Source: an uncultured Bacteroidales bacterium
GTDB taxonomy: Bacteria; Bacteroidota; Bacteroidia; Bacteroidales; F082
Length of the DNA: 64,000 bases
NCBI GenBank assembly: GCA_947302205.1
Contig: CAMYVD010000001.1
Span: 1-64,000, forward strand
Reading direction: 5' to 3'
The notes beneath the pieces are model-generated. The model worked only from the letters and a program-made list of their open reading frames with translations, was not told the origin of the DNA and did not search any database. This document shows positions 53,501 through 63,100 of this stretch, in pieces. A program made the position numbers and the translations under genes. Within the stretch, counting starts at the first letter, position 1, and each line of letters begins with the position of its first letter.

Positions 53501-54170
53501 CTGTGGCGGTAACTACGCCAATTGGGAAGGTGATATTAATGCCACTATCGAGTGTACCGCCGGCATGCACGTCAAACGCCTCTACGGTGGCTGTAAGCAA
53601 GCCAATGTGGTGGCTCATGGCGGTCAGCCGGGTAACGTAAACCTCACTGTAAAAGGCGGCACCTATGAGTACATCTATGGAGGCTCGCAAGGCTATATCA
53701 ACCCTGAGGATGCTACGGACACCATTTCCGCTGACATCGATGGCAGTGTCAAACTCAACATTTTGGGCGGCACGGTCACCAAGGCCATCTTCGGCGGTAG
53801 TCACATTTTAGGTAAGATCAAAGGAACGGTTGTCGTTAATGTTGAAGACCTATACCAAGGAGACGCATGTCCGCTTGACCTGTCGGAAGCCGATGTGTAT
53901 GGCGGCGGCAACCAAGCTGACTACCCAGGTAAAGGGGTAACACATGAAGGAGCATACAACTACCCACAGGTGAATATCAAGAACGCCACGGTCAAGAACG
54001 TGTTCGGCGGCGGCTTGGAGGCTGAGGTCAAAGGCAACCCGCAGATCAAGATCAAGAAAGGATCAAAGATTCGCGGCAATGTCTACGGCGGCGGTAACAT
54101 GGGTGAAGTTATTGGTGACCCGAAAGTCATTGTCAACGGAAAAGACGATACACCTAACCCAATCGAATGA
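44574..54170 (+). CDS. Giant secreted GGGN-repeat protein 1
   Basis: A 3,198-residue protein. A hydrophobic export segment (MFRTFGAMIFLVMALLTPMTIQGQ) suggests export, and an internal ATG at 44652 would give a standard signal peptide. Layout: two copies of an unrecognised ~130-residue module (YLIQT..WYFLDA..YYYIVN; YYKIHN..WYFEEA..YYYIVN, residues ~55-400); chitobiase-C/Fn3-associated-like repeats (GDIYYNVGDG, STIYYTVTAG, GASIYYTVS; ~400-900); a GLUG-like beta-helix (~960-1080); a ~500-residue region; then, from residue ~1650 to the end, about forty [YF]GG[GSC]N turns alternating with VNINGGTI-like strands. This fits a very long parallel beta-helix adhesin. It ends in mid-repeat with no sorting domain. 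Its TGA overlaps the next ATG (ATGA). Confidence 0.78.
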   Translation: MYLMMKQTTQNITQQSSHNLLITTYRMFRTFGAMIFLVMALLTPMTIQGQVPDVTMDTNENGVIDDDEKNLYLIQTNQFPSFYMAPKTISNVLRVTTNNIPCDNMLWYFLDAGTDSGTQYYYIVNNSENKYICHGGGTSNDAALRGVQLVEKNSDNEERCKFKLVENNESGQTGFYNIDVKGSPTYFALNKESGNVDESKPIRLTNNQWVNNMNSRWKFIPYNGTYTWPTPPFTPSTNSLKHYYKIHNVQNSTYYVSTSTTTDTMVTYASTASNRMVWYFEEAPADPSTPWFKYYYIVNPESCMNMYYRGTTTNGTEQTDAVIVKPYGLGEEDRYQFIVVQAARTTGGDDPVVCYAIIPKLLRGIYWGSNSLGSKVISDGSNMGIIKSRGANNSTAQWNFEVASYAIAAPTITINCDNSVSLSAPDTPDGDIYYNVGDGSQPDPTNESTPFVNPFTPNVGQVVKAVVYHCGVKSNVTTSDPYSATHTEAPSITYNATTITITGPEGSTIYYTVTAGNSGTDPIIGNPGTSSGSTPVNIFFDGTQTDVRAIAKVSTMDESCVTRLVTLATPTVTIDNGECNETSPTGNLLTITDTNVGGTLWYAVTAGENSDAPDINATPNPYGQYTAPIVLDDLDGSNTYYTVHAYSQSSDGVNHSGIVSVSRLMKTGGKPLLTPPVGSSPVVHIEGGVFGDVAVCSATGVATQQVPIASDGTADYSIPSNASGTLSVAFKHGNWQLSCDSTYIIPAAPAKPEPSQSCDNKLSLSTTSPMAIIHYILDGEESDQVTLSSPTYFEGSLYSIMPGTRVRAKAFEGFLSSELLDYTYQPEHVAAPTFFVDGVYVTISSATSGASIYYTVSTNENNNEDDPIADPDDPDPTDPSQLFTADYELRGITKIKAIAVKDGMENSCIILVTTREGYSITNVTELNTISGDPDKTGKYWFIENDFNASGYNGPVDFTGVLVGNYHAISGLTTPLFNETSGSAVVHDLNLKEVNIPASTAGNVGAIACTAKGNTRIYNCGILPTTADGTSTSQVGGTGKVGGMVGILQDNARVINCFSYADITSGTHRGGIVGYNSGTSNQTAVTTMIMNCMFYGDISTSGSPTQIAPVYGGTKISNSGNKGLNNFNYFRFNSPYVSSGSSITYNCALGAKDRNLERFEFYRLILNSNHKLASWYIKETVIGASERVGHWVLDKSLAPYPILKTGEGVYPSIINPDAAHAIPIDPDNIHRNEGRKLGELTVSISGVGSNAPTGAAIKSGCNTRILNITDKDEANYNFNYKKVQLPYYNEIGTNNYTENKVVTGWKITAFDQEGTGTFCNNTYDFPCYNFVDRTCTDKDKYSVSGRVFNQGAYYEVPDGVTAITIEPYWANCVYLSDSTYDVTYNNMASCPVETMGKQPKTFNGEQTVYNNVFTAIDSLNSGTTVYDAAVVLVGNYHHFFNATSINPNKTLTIMSVDMDNDNEPDNSFFYQHYDRREVAPMRFDFINIPGIGMAQKEDGRQNDPQPGIFHATGWFEITNTVLISFGQFEFAKSSKNNIKPVILHGGIYEQFVSTNNGVASYQYIFVGGNSWFKEFNVGCHTRETAGKTPKRPVSVAGGDFEKFYLSGRNKPEQVQDSANAVCYIDGGRFGEVAGAGMQQIRGNVTWLINGADITSFFGGGINAAKPIRGNISTTISNSWVDEFCGGPKFGDMANGKTVTTVANDCNFGKFFGAGYGGTAYNRFGHVDESDKDNYDAYWNTWVDTYYLRAYSSNPKHIGISTSYEYEYFFYSGGRDAVKVGRLYVNYASLSLASTRNVSSTLSGCTIGDFYGGGKLGAVNGDVVSTLTDCTVTGDVFGSGYSAAVPTVEVTKRENSSGTVGFETKPYYDNKANVFNDEQVSPPVPPVVYTWSSAGDNDNPFTDDGDEHFIHTDQPLNNLGAVLGNATLTINGNTVVKGDVYGGGALSSSNTNSTSNKIQVNINGGTYGETGAASGGNIYGGGMGNAQNAVTEGTVELNIGNSSQSANNVVINGNVYGCNNYNGSPQGDVSVDVWVTKHDASNTASNTGGGYAIANVFGGGHLADYTPAGKAAHVTIHGCQNTIGRVFGGGDAAAAPGVVTVIDGGRFDWVFGGGNGEVIAANIGAGGANISVHGGKIHHLFGGSNTNGTISGDMVVNIDNEGGCDEYIDEFFGGCNLVELGTVDDPVALSTTIGCGTLFGSVYGGSNKANIYGDVTLTIEGGEIENVYGGSKGVAEGDETYPDGLSADISGNVTLNLAGGTIANAFGGSNILGSIDGNITVNVEDAEDPDCPLILTDVFGGGNLAVYNGTPAVNVKHGTVLGNVYGGGNGDPADNTQTKGSTGAPTVVIGDADPDHKAVVEGDVYGGGNAAKVTGSTTTTVQVLNKCNTEIGYVYGGGNAADVPAASVSIAGGTIHHDVFGGGHGDKASLGGVHTDKQANVDGDVSVSITGATIDRVFAGSNINGSIDGDITLSIDKSADANCDMIIHEVYGGGNMADGKAANITIGCTGNIDAGENGHVAHPENIGTSLEGIGTLYGGANQAGISNDNDIELNINSGIINKVFGGNNTSGEIASGITVNIEKDSDCGWYVGDVFGGGDHAYYDGTPEVNIIAGTVYRNVYGGGNDITAENKGVNGSKVEMTGGTVLGGLYGGCNTSGVVDGDIVVNINGGTIGSYEKLNTAPSYPTTDVYGGGYGASTSTSGDVRVNINGGTIYGDVYGGSALGEVNAKDGTDTTFVNINGGILETKTTTATTPGGQSYFIYHGGNVYGGGLGRKAVGDDPAIPAKVYGKVYVNIGSVTAWDPDKPGYTLTTAGNATIKGNIYGCNNTYGSPQDDVVVNVYQTAHTPGVDGVDDEGYALANVFGGGNEADFTATGKTTTVNIYSCDNTIQRTFGGSNAAASNSVTTMIQGGRIHEAYGGGNGEVQAANVNGSVTLAIHGGTIGQSFSGSNQNGVISETSTVTIDDAGCGGVEVEEHFCGGNYANWEGDINATIECTAGMHVKRLYGGCKQANVVAHGGQPGNVNLTVKGGTYEYIYGGSQGYINPEDATDTISADIDGSVKLNILGGTVTKAIFGGSHILGKIKGTVVVNVEDLYQGDACPLDLSEADVYGGGNQADYPGKGVTHEGAYNYPQVNIKNATVKNVFGGGLEAEVKGNPQIKIKKGSKIRGNVYGGGNMGEVIGDPKVIVNGKDDTPNPIE
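49535..54120 (+). repeat. GGGN repeat array in giant gene 1
   Basis: About forty units of 20-40 codons, each with a turn such as VYGGGNxA or FGGSNxxG. A higher-order cassette starts at the marker YGCNNxxGSPQ (about 50602 and again 53035, ~2.4 kb apart). The second cassette is cut off by the end of the gene. Confidence 0.85.
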
Positions 54171-57100
54171 CCATAAATAAACTACTGAAAAGTATTCCAG
54201 ATATGAGAAATAATAGCAATATAGATAGGATGAAAATAGCAAGGAGATTGATCATGTGCTGCTTGTTGCTGTGGTGCTTCACGGGAAGCGTCATGGCACA
54301 GAACGACCCGCAGTATGTCATTAAAAAAGATGGCAACTACTTGGCTCATGTTCGGAGCGGTAGCACCTATAATTTGGTGAATGCCGACGAGTTTAATCCC
54401 AGCACCTGTCTTTGGTATTCAGGTCCTAACGTTGAATATAACTATTATTTCATCGACAATGACGGTGTTCACCGTTATCTTTCCGCTCCACTGGCTCTGA
54501 ATGGAACGCTAGGAATCTCCGAGACAACGCCTGCGACGGTGATTCTGAACAAGCCGAATGAAAACTACTACTTCTATGATTGGGACAAGGGTTTGGCCCG
54601 AGGCGTCCAGCTTGACATGGAAGAATGTACGAATAATCCGGGATATAATGGCGTTCATGGAGATGAGTGTTGGAAAGTTGTTTGGGTATCTTATGAAGAC
54701 GGATGGCAGATGTCCTCTGTATATGGTTATAACCCAACACCGAATGCTGCGCGATTCAAGCGAGTGACGATCCATAACTATGCTGCTCAAGTGATCCCCG
54801 CCGAAGAAAACCCAGGTGGTGCGCCGACCATCGCCGATTTCGCCATAGCTTTTGGCGACCCCGACTATCAACTGAACGGCACGGCAAGCAACTTCTCTTA
54901 CACCTACACTCCCGCCTATACCTCATACGCATTCGACGGGAACACCTACTATTTTGACGCCAATGGCAATACTATTGCAAACGCGCCCACCCCAACCACA
55001 ATAACTAACGACCTTGCTACGGGATATGCTTGGACGCTCACAGGCCAAGGCGCAGATTACCTTTCTATCATTTATCCAACCACCTCTGACAAACCGAAGG
55101 TATCATGCACCCAGGAAAACACTTCAACGAGTCACCTCATGGCTACGTTGACCCTTACTGTTACCTATTCTAGTGGAGGTACAGAGTTACGTACTGCTAC
55201 CGTCACGGTGAAAACCACTTGTCAGAATCCATTTCAAGACGCGCCACCGGTGGTTTCCTACGAGGATGTCACCCTGTCGTGGCTCCCCACCGCCGACAAA
55301 TACAATCTGGAATACAAAAAGAGCACTGATAATTGGGATCAGGCGGTCTCGATTTCCGACATCACCGCTACCACCTATACCATAGGGATCAGCGATTTGG
55401 AATACGAAAAGAATTATGATTACCGAGTGGCGGCCTTCTGCGGTGAAGCTTACCTTCCTGTCGGCGACGAGTTCATTTACCATTTCACCACACATGCCGA
55501 ACCCGATGTCATCATTCTTGGTGCCGTCTATGGCGGTGGTCGTATGGCCGACGTGACGGGCGATACCGAAGTGTTGATGATCAACTGCGACAGTGTCAAC
55601 GGGGTTTTTGGCGGCAACGACATTGCCGGTACCGTCAGTGGCGGATCAACCATTATCTTGGGTGTCAATGCGGGCGATGCCAACGCTGCGACTTACAATG
55701 ACGGCAAGACTTCCTCCAAAGTCAGGGTCTTCGATGTATATGGAGGCGGCAACGGCTACTATGCCTACAATGGCACTTCGATCGTTCAGGCTTCCTATAA
55801 TACTACCTACAATGTGGACGATGGGTCCAGCATTATGGCGATAACACCCTCACATCCTGAAGGTGAAGCTGTATGGACCAACAACACCGGTTCTACCCAA
55901 AACTTCGTGTGTCCCACCATTTCCACAGCCAACATCACCGTGGTCAACGACAGTGTCAAAATCGACTCCCTGTTCGGCGGAGCCAAGAACGCCATTTTGA
56001 ACAATACGGTGAACGACGTGAACATCACCATCAATGGAGGCACCCTCTATGCTGTTTTTGGCGGCAACAACTACGGCGGCTCGCTGGGTTACAAATCCAA
56101 GGAAATCATCACGGTAAACAACACCTCGCTCATGACAGATGAGGGCAACTATTATAACAATCGATTGGGCCGAGACTTCGGCATAGGTTACCTTTACGGT
56201 GGCGGCAACAAAGTTCAGGGCCAGCACGTTCTCATTAATATCACTGGCGGCCAGATGGATACCATCTTCGGTGGTGGTAACTCGGCCGATGTGCGTTCGG
56301 ACACATTGAACATCAATTGTAGTCTTGCAAATACTTATTCCAGCGCCATCTATAGTCATTCGGGAAGCACCATTGATAGCATCAATGCCGCCTATCCTTG
56401 GAACGGTTATGGTGTTTATAATGTACGAACCCTCTTTGGCGGCAACAACAAGGCTACGATGAGCGGTTTGCCCATCATCAACCTGACTTCAGGCAGTCTC
56501 GGCACGGTGTATGGTGGCGGCAACGCTGGCGACATGTTGGCACATGATAGTCTTGTCGGTCCTGAAATCTCTTTCGATCCCACTCTTCATTTGGAGAACT
56601 TAAACTTCGAATACGGCACCAAAGTGGTTGTAAACAGCCCCACGATACTGATAGACTACCTCTATGGTGGATGCCAGATGAGCAATGTGGGTTATAGCAC
56701 CTGGGTACGAATACTGAACGGACACGTAGGTACCGTTTATGGTGGCTGTAACATCAGCGGCGACGTGGGCAGCACCCGTCGGGACATGTCACTCGGCATC
56801 ACTGACCCCCATTACCAGGATGTTCACGGTGCCACGTATGTTGAGGCTTTGGGCGGTACCGTCTATAATGATATCTTTGCAGGCAGCAACGGTTTCTATC
56901 ATTGCGTAGACGGATATGGCGTTTACACCGATGAAATCACTTATTCTTCAGGTCACTCCTATGTGGGTATGACTGTCCCCACACACAATGAGACTCATGT
57001 GGTTCTCAATGGAACTGTCATTGTCAATAGAAACGTTTATGCGGGAGGCAACATGGCTCCCGTTGGCTTCACACACACGTTAGCCGGTGGCAAACCCTAT

Positions 57101-60100
57101 CCTTCAGACGTTGGGTTGGCTTCAGTTCGTATGATTGGCGGCGAAGTGAAAGGCGATGTGTATGGCGGCGGCAATATGGCCTCCATCAACGGCAGCAACG
57201 AAGTGAGGGTGGCTGGTGGCAGCATTGGCACCGGCCCTGATGGCGGCGCACTCTACGGAGGCAACGACCGCTTGGGCAAGGCTGGCGGCATCTCCAACCG
57301 TGTTTTGCCTGATACCTATAACACTGCTTCCGATAACAACACTCCGTTGATATCGACGGAATCAAAAGTCAAAACCTACATCGGAATCACAGGTTCGCCG
57401 TACATCCATACGGTTTACGGCGGCGGCAACGGCGATTATGACTATGAACATGGCGCCTATTGCGATGTCACAAACCTGCCCATCCAATCCAACGTCTTTG
57501 TTGACATTGCCATTGATGGCGGCGACAATGGTGGATACATTGAGAATGTGTACGGCGGTGGTAACGGCGTTCATGCCCTTGGTTTTATCAAGGTGTTCCT
57601 CAATGTGCAGAATTGCACCGGCGACACGCGCGACCATGTGGGAACCATCTTCGGCGGCAACAACCTTGGTGACATGGATTTGATTCCCGACATCATCTTG
57701 CTCCATGGCAACGTCCATACGGTGTACGGCGGCTGCAACAAGGGTGGTTTGGTGGGTGACTCCACGTTGACGGTTAATAGGGTGTCATACGAACATATCG
57801 GTGGTTATGTCCATCTTCGTGATGTTTACACCGTAACCAATACCACACTCCAGACACCTGTTACTTACACAACTCCGACCACCGCCAGCGTCACCGGCGC
57901 CGTCTATGGCGGATGCCGCATGAATGGCGTCACCAAGAACACCCTCGTGCTCGTTGATGGCGGTACGCACCCTGCCAGCATGTTCGGTGGCAGCGACATC
58001 AGTGGTAACGTGGGCCTTACCTCACGAGTCATCGTCAACGGCGGCACCACGGGCAGCATCTATGGAGGCGGCAACGGCAACTATTATTACGAAGACAACC
58101 ATGTTTATGACATCGATGATCACTCGAAACTGATTGATACGATAACAACAGGTACCGTCATGGCCCCCGTTAGCGCTGTTTCACGTGTTGAAATCATGAA
58201 AGGCAATGTGGGTACGGGTACTGGTGACAACCAAAGGGCTGATGTCTATGGCGGCGGTCTCGGCGCAAGCACCTCCACCACAGGCAATGTCGATGTCATC
58301 ATCGGTACCGATACTGCCAGTTTAGTAGCCTATTGTCCTACCGTTTACGGTGACATCTACGGTGGCTCAGCGCTCGGTACCGTCAATACCAATAACACCA
58401 ACACCACTATTGTCAATGTTTTGAATGGCACCGTCATAGGCAATATCTATGGAGGTGGCTTAGGAAGAAAAGCCTCCACCGAACCTCTTGTTACTGCCGT
58501 TGAAGCCAAAAACTTCGGCAAGGTGTATGTCAATATAGGCAAATCCAATTCCTACAACTGCTTCCTCGACCTTCGCGAAACCAACGTCTTTGGATGCAAC
58601 AACGCCAACGGATCACCACAGGACGATGTCACGGTGAATGTATATCAAACCGCTCATAGCTACACCACTTATCCATCAGGAGGTATTACTTCAGCCAATT
58701 ATTTGGCCAGCTATACCGGCAACAATCCACAATACTCCATCCGCCAAGTGTTCGGCGGTGGTAACGAGGCCAATTACGCACCGCTCAACACAGGGAACAA
58801 GACCACGGTAAATGTGTATGGTTGTAACAATACCATCGGTCGTACCTTCGGCGGTGGTAATGCGGCGGATGCCTACGCTGTGGTATCCAATATCGAAGGC
58901 GGCCGCTTCCACCAAGTGTTTGGCGGTGGTAACGGTGACCCCACCGCGGCCAATATCGGAGCTGGCGGTGCCACCCTCAATGTCTATGGCGGCAACATCA
59001 TCCAACTCTTTGGCTGCAACAACCTCAACGGTGAAGTCAACGGTCCTCTCCATGTGAATGTCACCAACACCACCAACTGCCCCGATTGCCCGCAAGACAT
59101 TGCGGAACTCTTTGGCGGAAGTAACCAGGCAGTCATGGGTACCACCACTCCGGTGAGCCTTACCACAACTATCGAATGCAGCAACCCGCCGGTCAAGGTC
59201 GGTGACATCTATGGTGGTTCCAACCTGGCCGACATCACTGGTGATGTCACCTTGGTCATCAAAGGCGGCACCTTCACCGATGTCTTCGCCGGCTCCAAAG
59301 GCCGTCTGGCCGATCCAGGCAACAGCATTGTAGCCAAAGCGGCCAACATCAAGGACAACGGGGAAAACACAGGCAACGTCACCCTTAACCTCTACGGTGG
59401 CCAAATCACCAACGCTTTCGGCGGCTCCAATATCAACGGCAACATCGAAGGCAACATCGTCGTCAACGTGTTCGATCTCGAAGCGTCATGCGGCCTCGAC
59501 ATCACTAACATCTACGGTGCCAGTAACCAAACGGCTTACACTCCCAACAATGAATCCGCCGTCAGCCCGGTGGTCAACGTGATACATATCGCCCAAACCG
59601 AAGGTGTCAAAGGTAACATCTACGGTGGCGGCAATCTGGCAGGCGTCACCGCCAACCCGAAGGTTAACATCGGCTATGATGCCACGACCATGTATCAATA
59701 CATTCCGAAAGACGCGGATGACAATCCAGTTTATACCCTTCCTGAAAATCCTCGTGCCTACGTCACGGGTAACGTCTTCGGCGGCGGCAACCAAGCAGGC
59801 GTCACTGGCGACCCCGTGGTCAATATGAACAATGGCACCGTGGTCTCTGGCATCTATGGCGGCTGCAACACCAGCGGTATCATCGCCGGCGACATCAACG
59901 TGAACATTTACGGCAATCTGGGCACCAGTTCGGCCGACATGACTGAAGGCATCTTCGGCGGCGGCAAAGGTCAAGCTACCCAAACCACCGGCGACGTCAC
60001 CGTCACTATCGGCGATGGCACCACACCTAATATTTATGCCGACGTGTATGGCGGCTCCGCTTTAGGACAAGTGGGTGCCGCAGGCAAAACGGCAAAGGTC

Positions 60101-63100
60101 GATCTCAAGAATGGTACGGTCAACGGCAAGGTCTTTGGCGGTGGAGAAGGTGATAACACCTATACTGCCGAAGTTACAGGCGATGCCCAACTGGCCATCG
60201 CAGGCAATGTAACCCAAGGAGTGTATGGCGGCTGTAATCTCAGAGGTGTCGTGAAAGGCAATGCCATTGTCGGCATCACTGGCGGCACCATTGGTGCGTC
60301 TGAACCCGAAAACCACGCCAACGTCTATGGCGGTGGCTTGGGTGAAAACACCGTGGTGAATGGTAATGTGGCCGTTACCATCGACTCTATCACAAATGTC
60401 ACTGCTCCTGTCATCTGGGGCGATGTCTATGGTGGTTCGGCCAAGGGCGTGGTAAACTGCACTTGGGATACCGACCATTACGTCCATACATCTGACGCCA
60501 CCACAGGCGTCACCCTCACCGCGGGCACCATCCATGGCGACCTCTACGGCGGAGGCCACGGATTGGAAAGCCATTTGGCGGATGTTTACGGCGATGTCAC
60601 CGTAAATGTGAATGGCGGCAGGACCGACAATGTGTTCGGCTGCAACAACCTCAAGGGACAGCCCAAGAACAATGTTAAGGTGATCATCAATAAAACCACG
60701 CCAAGCACCATGAGCATCGACTCCGTCTTTGGCGGCGGCAACCAAGCATATTATGAAGGCACACCGAAAGTGGAGATTAGAGAAGGTACGGTCAATTATA
60801 AAGTCTTTGGCGGCGGCAACAACATCGCCGATGAAAACAAAGGCGTGGCAGGCAGTGATGTGCTGATGGTTGGCGGCAACGTGCTTGGCGGCATCTATGG
60901 CGGTTGTAATACCAACGGTGATGTCACGGGTGACGTGCTGGTCAGACTTACCGGAGGTACCATTGGCGCTGCTGATGCCAAAGCCAACATCCACGGTGGC
61001 GGCTATGGACGACTCACCACGGTCAAAGGCAACGTCACGGTCACTTTCGGAGACCTTACTGTTGACGAAAGCGAATACCCCAAGCTGTATGGCGACCTTT
61101 ACGGCGGCTCGGCCTTGGGCAGCGTAAACGACGCCTCCTCCGACCTGACTACTGTCAATGTATACAATGGTACCATCACTGGTACAGGTACGGGCACTGA
61201 AAACTATGGCAACGTGTTTGGTGGCGGCTTGGGCAGTTCCGCTGTGGCAGCCATGGTCAATGGCGAAGTTCATGTCAACGTCGGTTCAGAAGGCGGTGGC
61301 AAAGCCACACTCATCAACTGCAATGTGTTTGGCTGCAACAACGTGAACGGCTCTCCTCAAGACAACGTGTATGTGGATTTGTATCAAACGGCACATACCA
61401 TACAGAATGCGGCTGGTTATTTTGACGCAGACAGGGATTTTGCCATCTACCAACTGTTCGGTGGCGGTAACCGTGCCCACTATGCTCCGGAAAACGGCCT
61501 TGTTTCTTCCAGCAAGAAGACCCACGTAACGATCCATGATTGTGACAATACCGTGAATTACGTGTATGGCGGCGGTAATGCGGCCGATGCAGTAGGTGTG
61601 GTCACCATCATCCAAGGTGGACGTTTCAATGAAATCTACGGTGGCGGTAATGGCCAGGAAACGGCAGCCAACGTAGGCGAGGGCGGCATGGGTCTTAACG
61701 TACTGGCCGGAAACGTCAGTTTCCTCTTCAGAGGCAGTAACAAAAACGGTGATATCGCAGGCGAAGATTATGTTCCGCCGGCGACCACCACTTGTTCTGG
61801 AGGCTTGTTCGTCGACTCCTACTTCTTCGGTACCAACGAAGCCGAGCTTTATTACGACCTGAACAACATCATCCAATGTGCCGATGCCGGTAGTTTCGAA
61901 TACCGATACGTTTATGCAGGCAGCCGTTGGGGCATCGTGTATGGTGATATCTCGCTTACCGTGTGTGGCGGTACGATTGAGAACTTGTTCGGCGGCTGCA
62001 GAGGCTATGAAAGGTATAGCGCTGACGTCAGGAGATTCCCCACTTTTGAAGAAATCACGGAAGATTTGAAACTTCCTGAAGAGAATAGGAAATATTCCCA
62101 AGCCTTAAGAGACCATATGGGATATGACCCGGAAAATCCAAGCGCAGGAGAACCCTCCTATGCAGGACATGGCGGCAACATCAATTTGGTCATTAACGGC
62201 GGTACGATCGGTAAGGTCTTCGGTGGCTGCGATATCAAAGGCAACGTCGAAGGCAAGATTACGGTGACCATCAACGATGCCGATAACGCCAGCTGTCCGC
62301 TCTTCGTGGGCGAGGTTTATGGCGCCAGCAACCGTTGGTACTATGAGCCTAACGAAAGCAATGTCAACTCGCCTGTGGTGCAAATCCTTAAAGGCACAAT
62401 CGGTGGTTCCCATACCGACCTTCCCGTCAACAATATCAGCGGTACCGCTCCCACGGAATATGAAGGCAATGTGTTCGGTGGCGGCAACTTCGGCAATATT
62501 GCTTCCAACCCGATCGTCATTATCGGTGATGGTCCAACGGCCAAGGTCACGGTCAAAGGCAATGTGTTCGGTGGAGGTAACGAAGGCGATGTGGACGGAA
62601 GCCCCAAGGTAACCATTGTTCCTGTTTCACACACATTAAATATTTCCTCAAATACCGATCCAAGTGTTGGCAACTATGTCAGAGTGACTACCAGTGCTGG
62701 TGAAACAGTGTCAAGCGGCGCTTCCATTGGTGAAGGCATGAGTCTCGACCTTGTCGCCATCCCTTCAGTCGCCGGTTACGCCTTCAGTCAATGGAATATT
62801 TCGGGTGAAGGAGCTTCGGTGGTCAATGACAGGGCCTCTTCCACCTCCTTTACCATGGGAACGGGAGAGTGCTCTATTGAAGCCGTTTTCAGTTACGATG
62901 CAACTACGCTTCATGAATTGACCTTTGGCGTAGATCCGGAAGGTGTTGGTACACTGGTCGTTAAAGACGCTCAAGGAAACACCGTAAGCAACCACGCTTC
63001 TGTCGGTGAAGGTTCGGTGCTGACGCTTGTGGCTTCACCCGATGCTACCCATAAGTTTAAGAAATGGATCATTAATACTGTGGATAATACCAGTCCATCA

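Noticed and set aside
54100-54240. Frameshift splitting one ~6,450-residue giant gene into two
   Set aside because: The second gene has its own signal peptide and N-terminal module, so two genes in an ATGA overlap explain the junction better.
60062-61273. 403-codon minus-strand open frame inside giant gene 2
   Set aside because: The repetitive Gly/Asn-rich sense codons create long stop-free antisense frames; several others occur across both giant genes in the same way.
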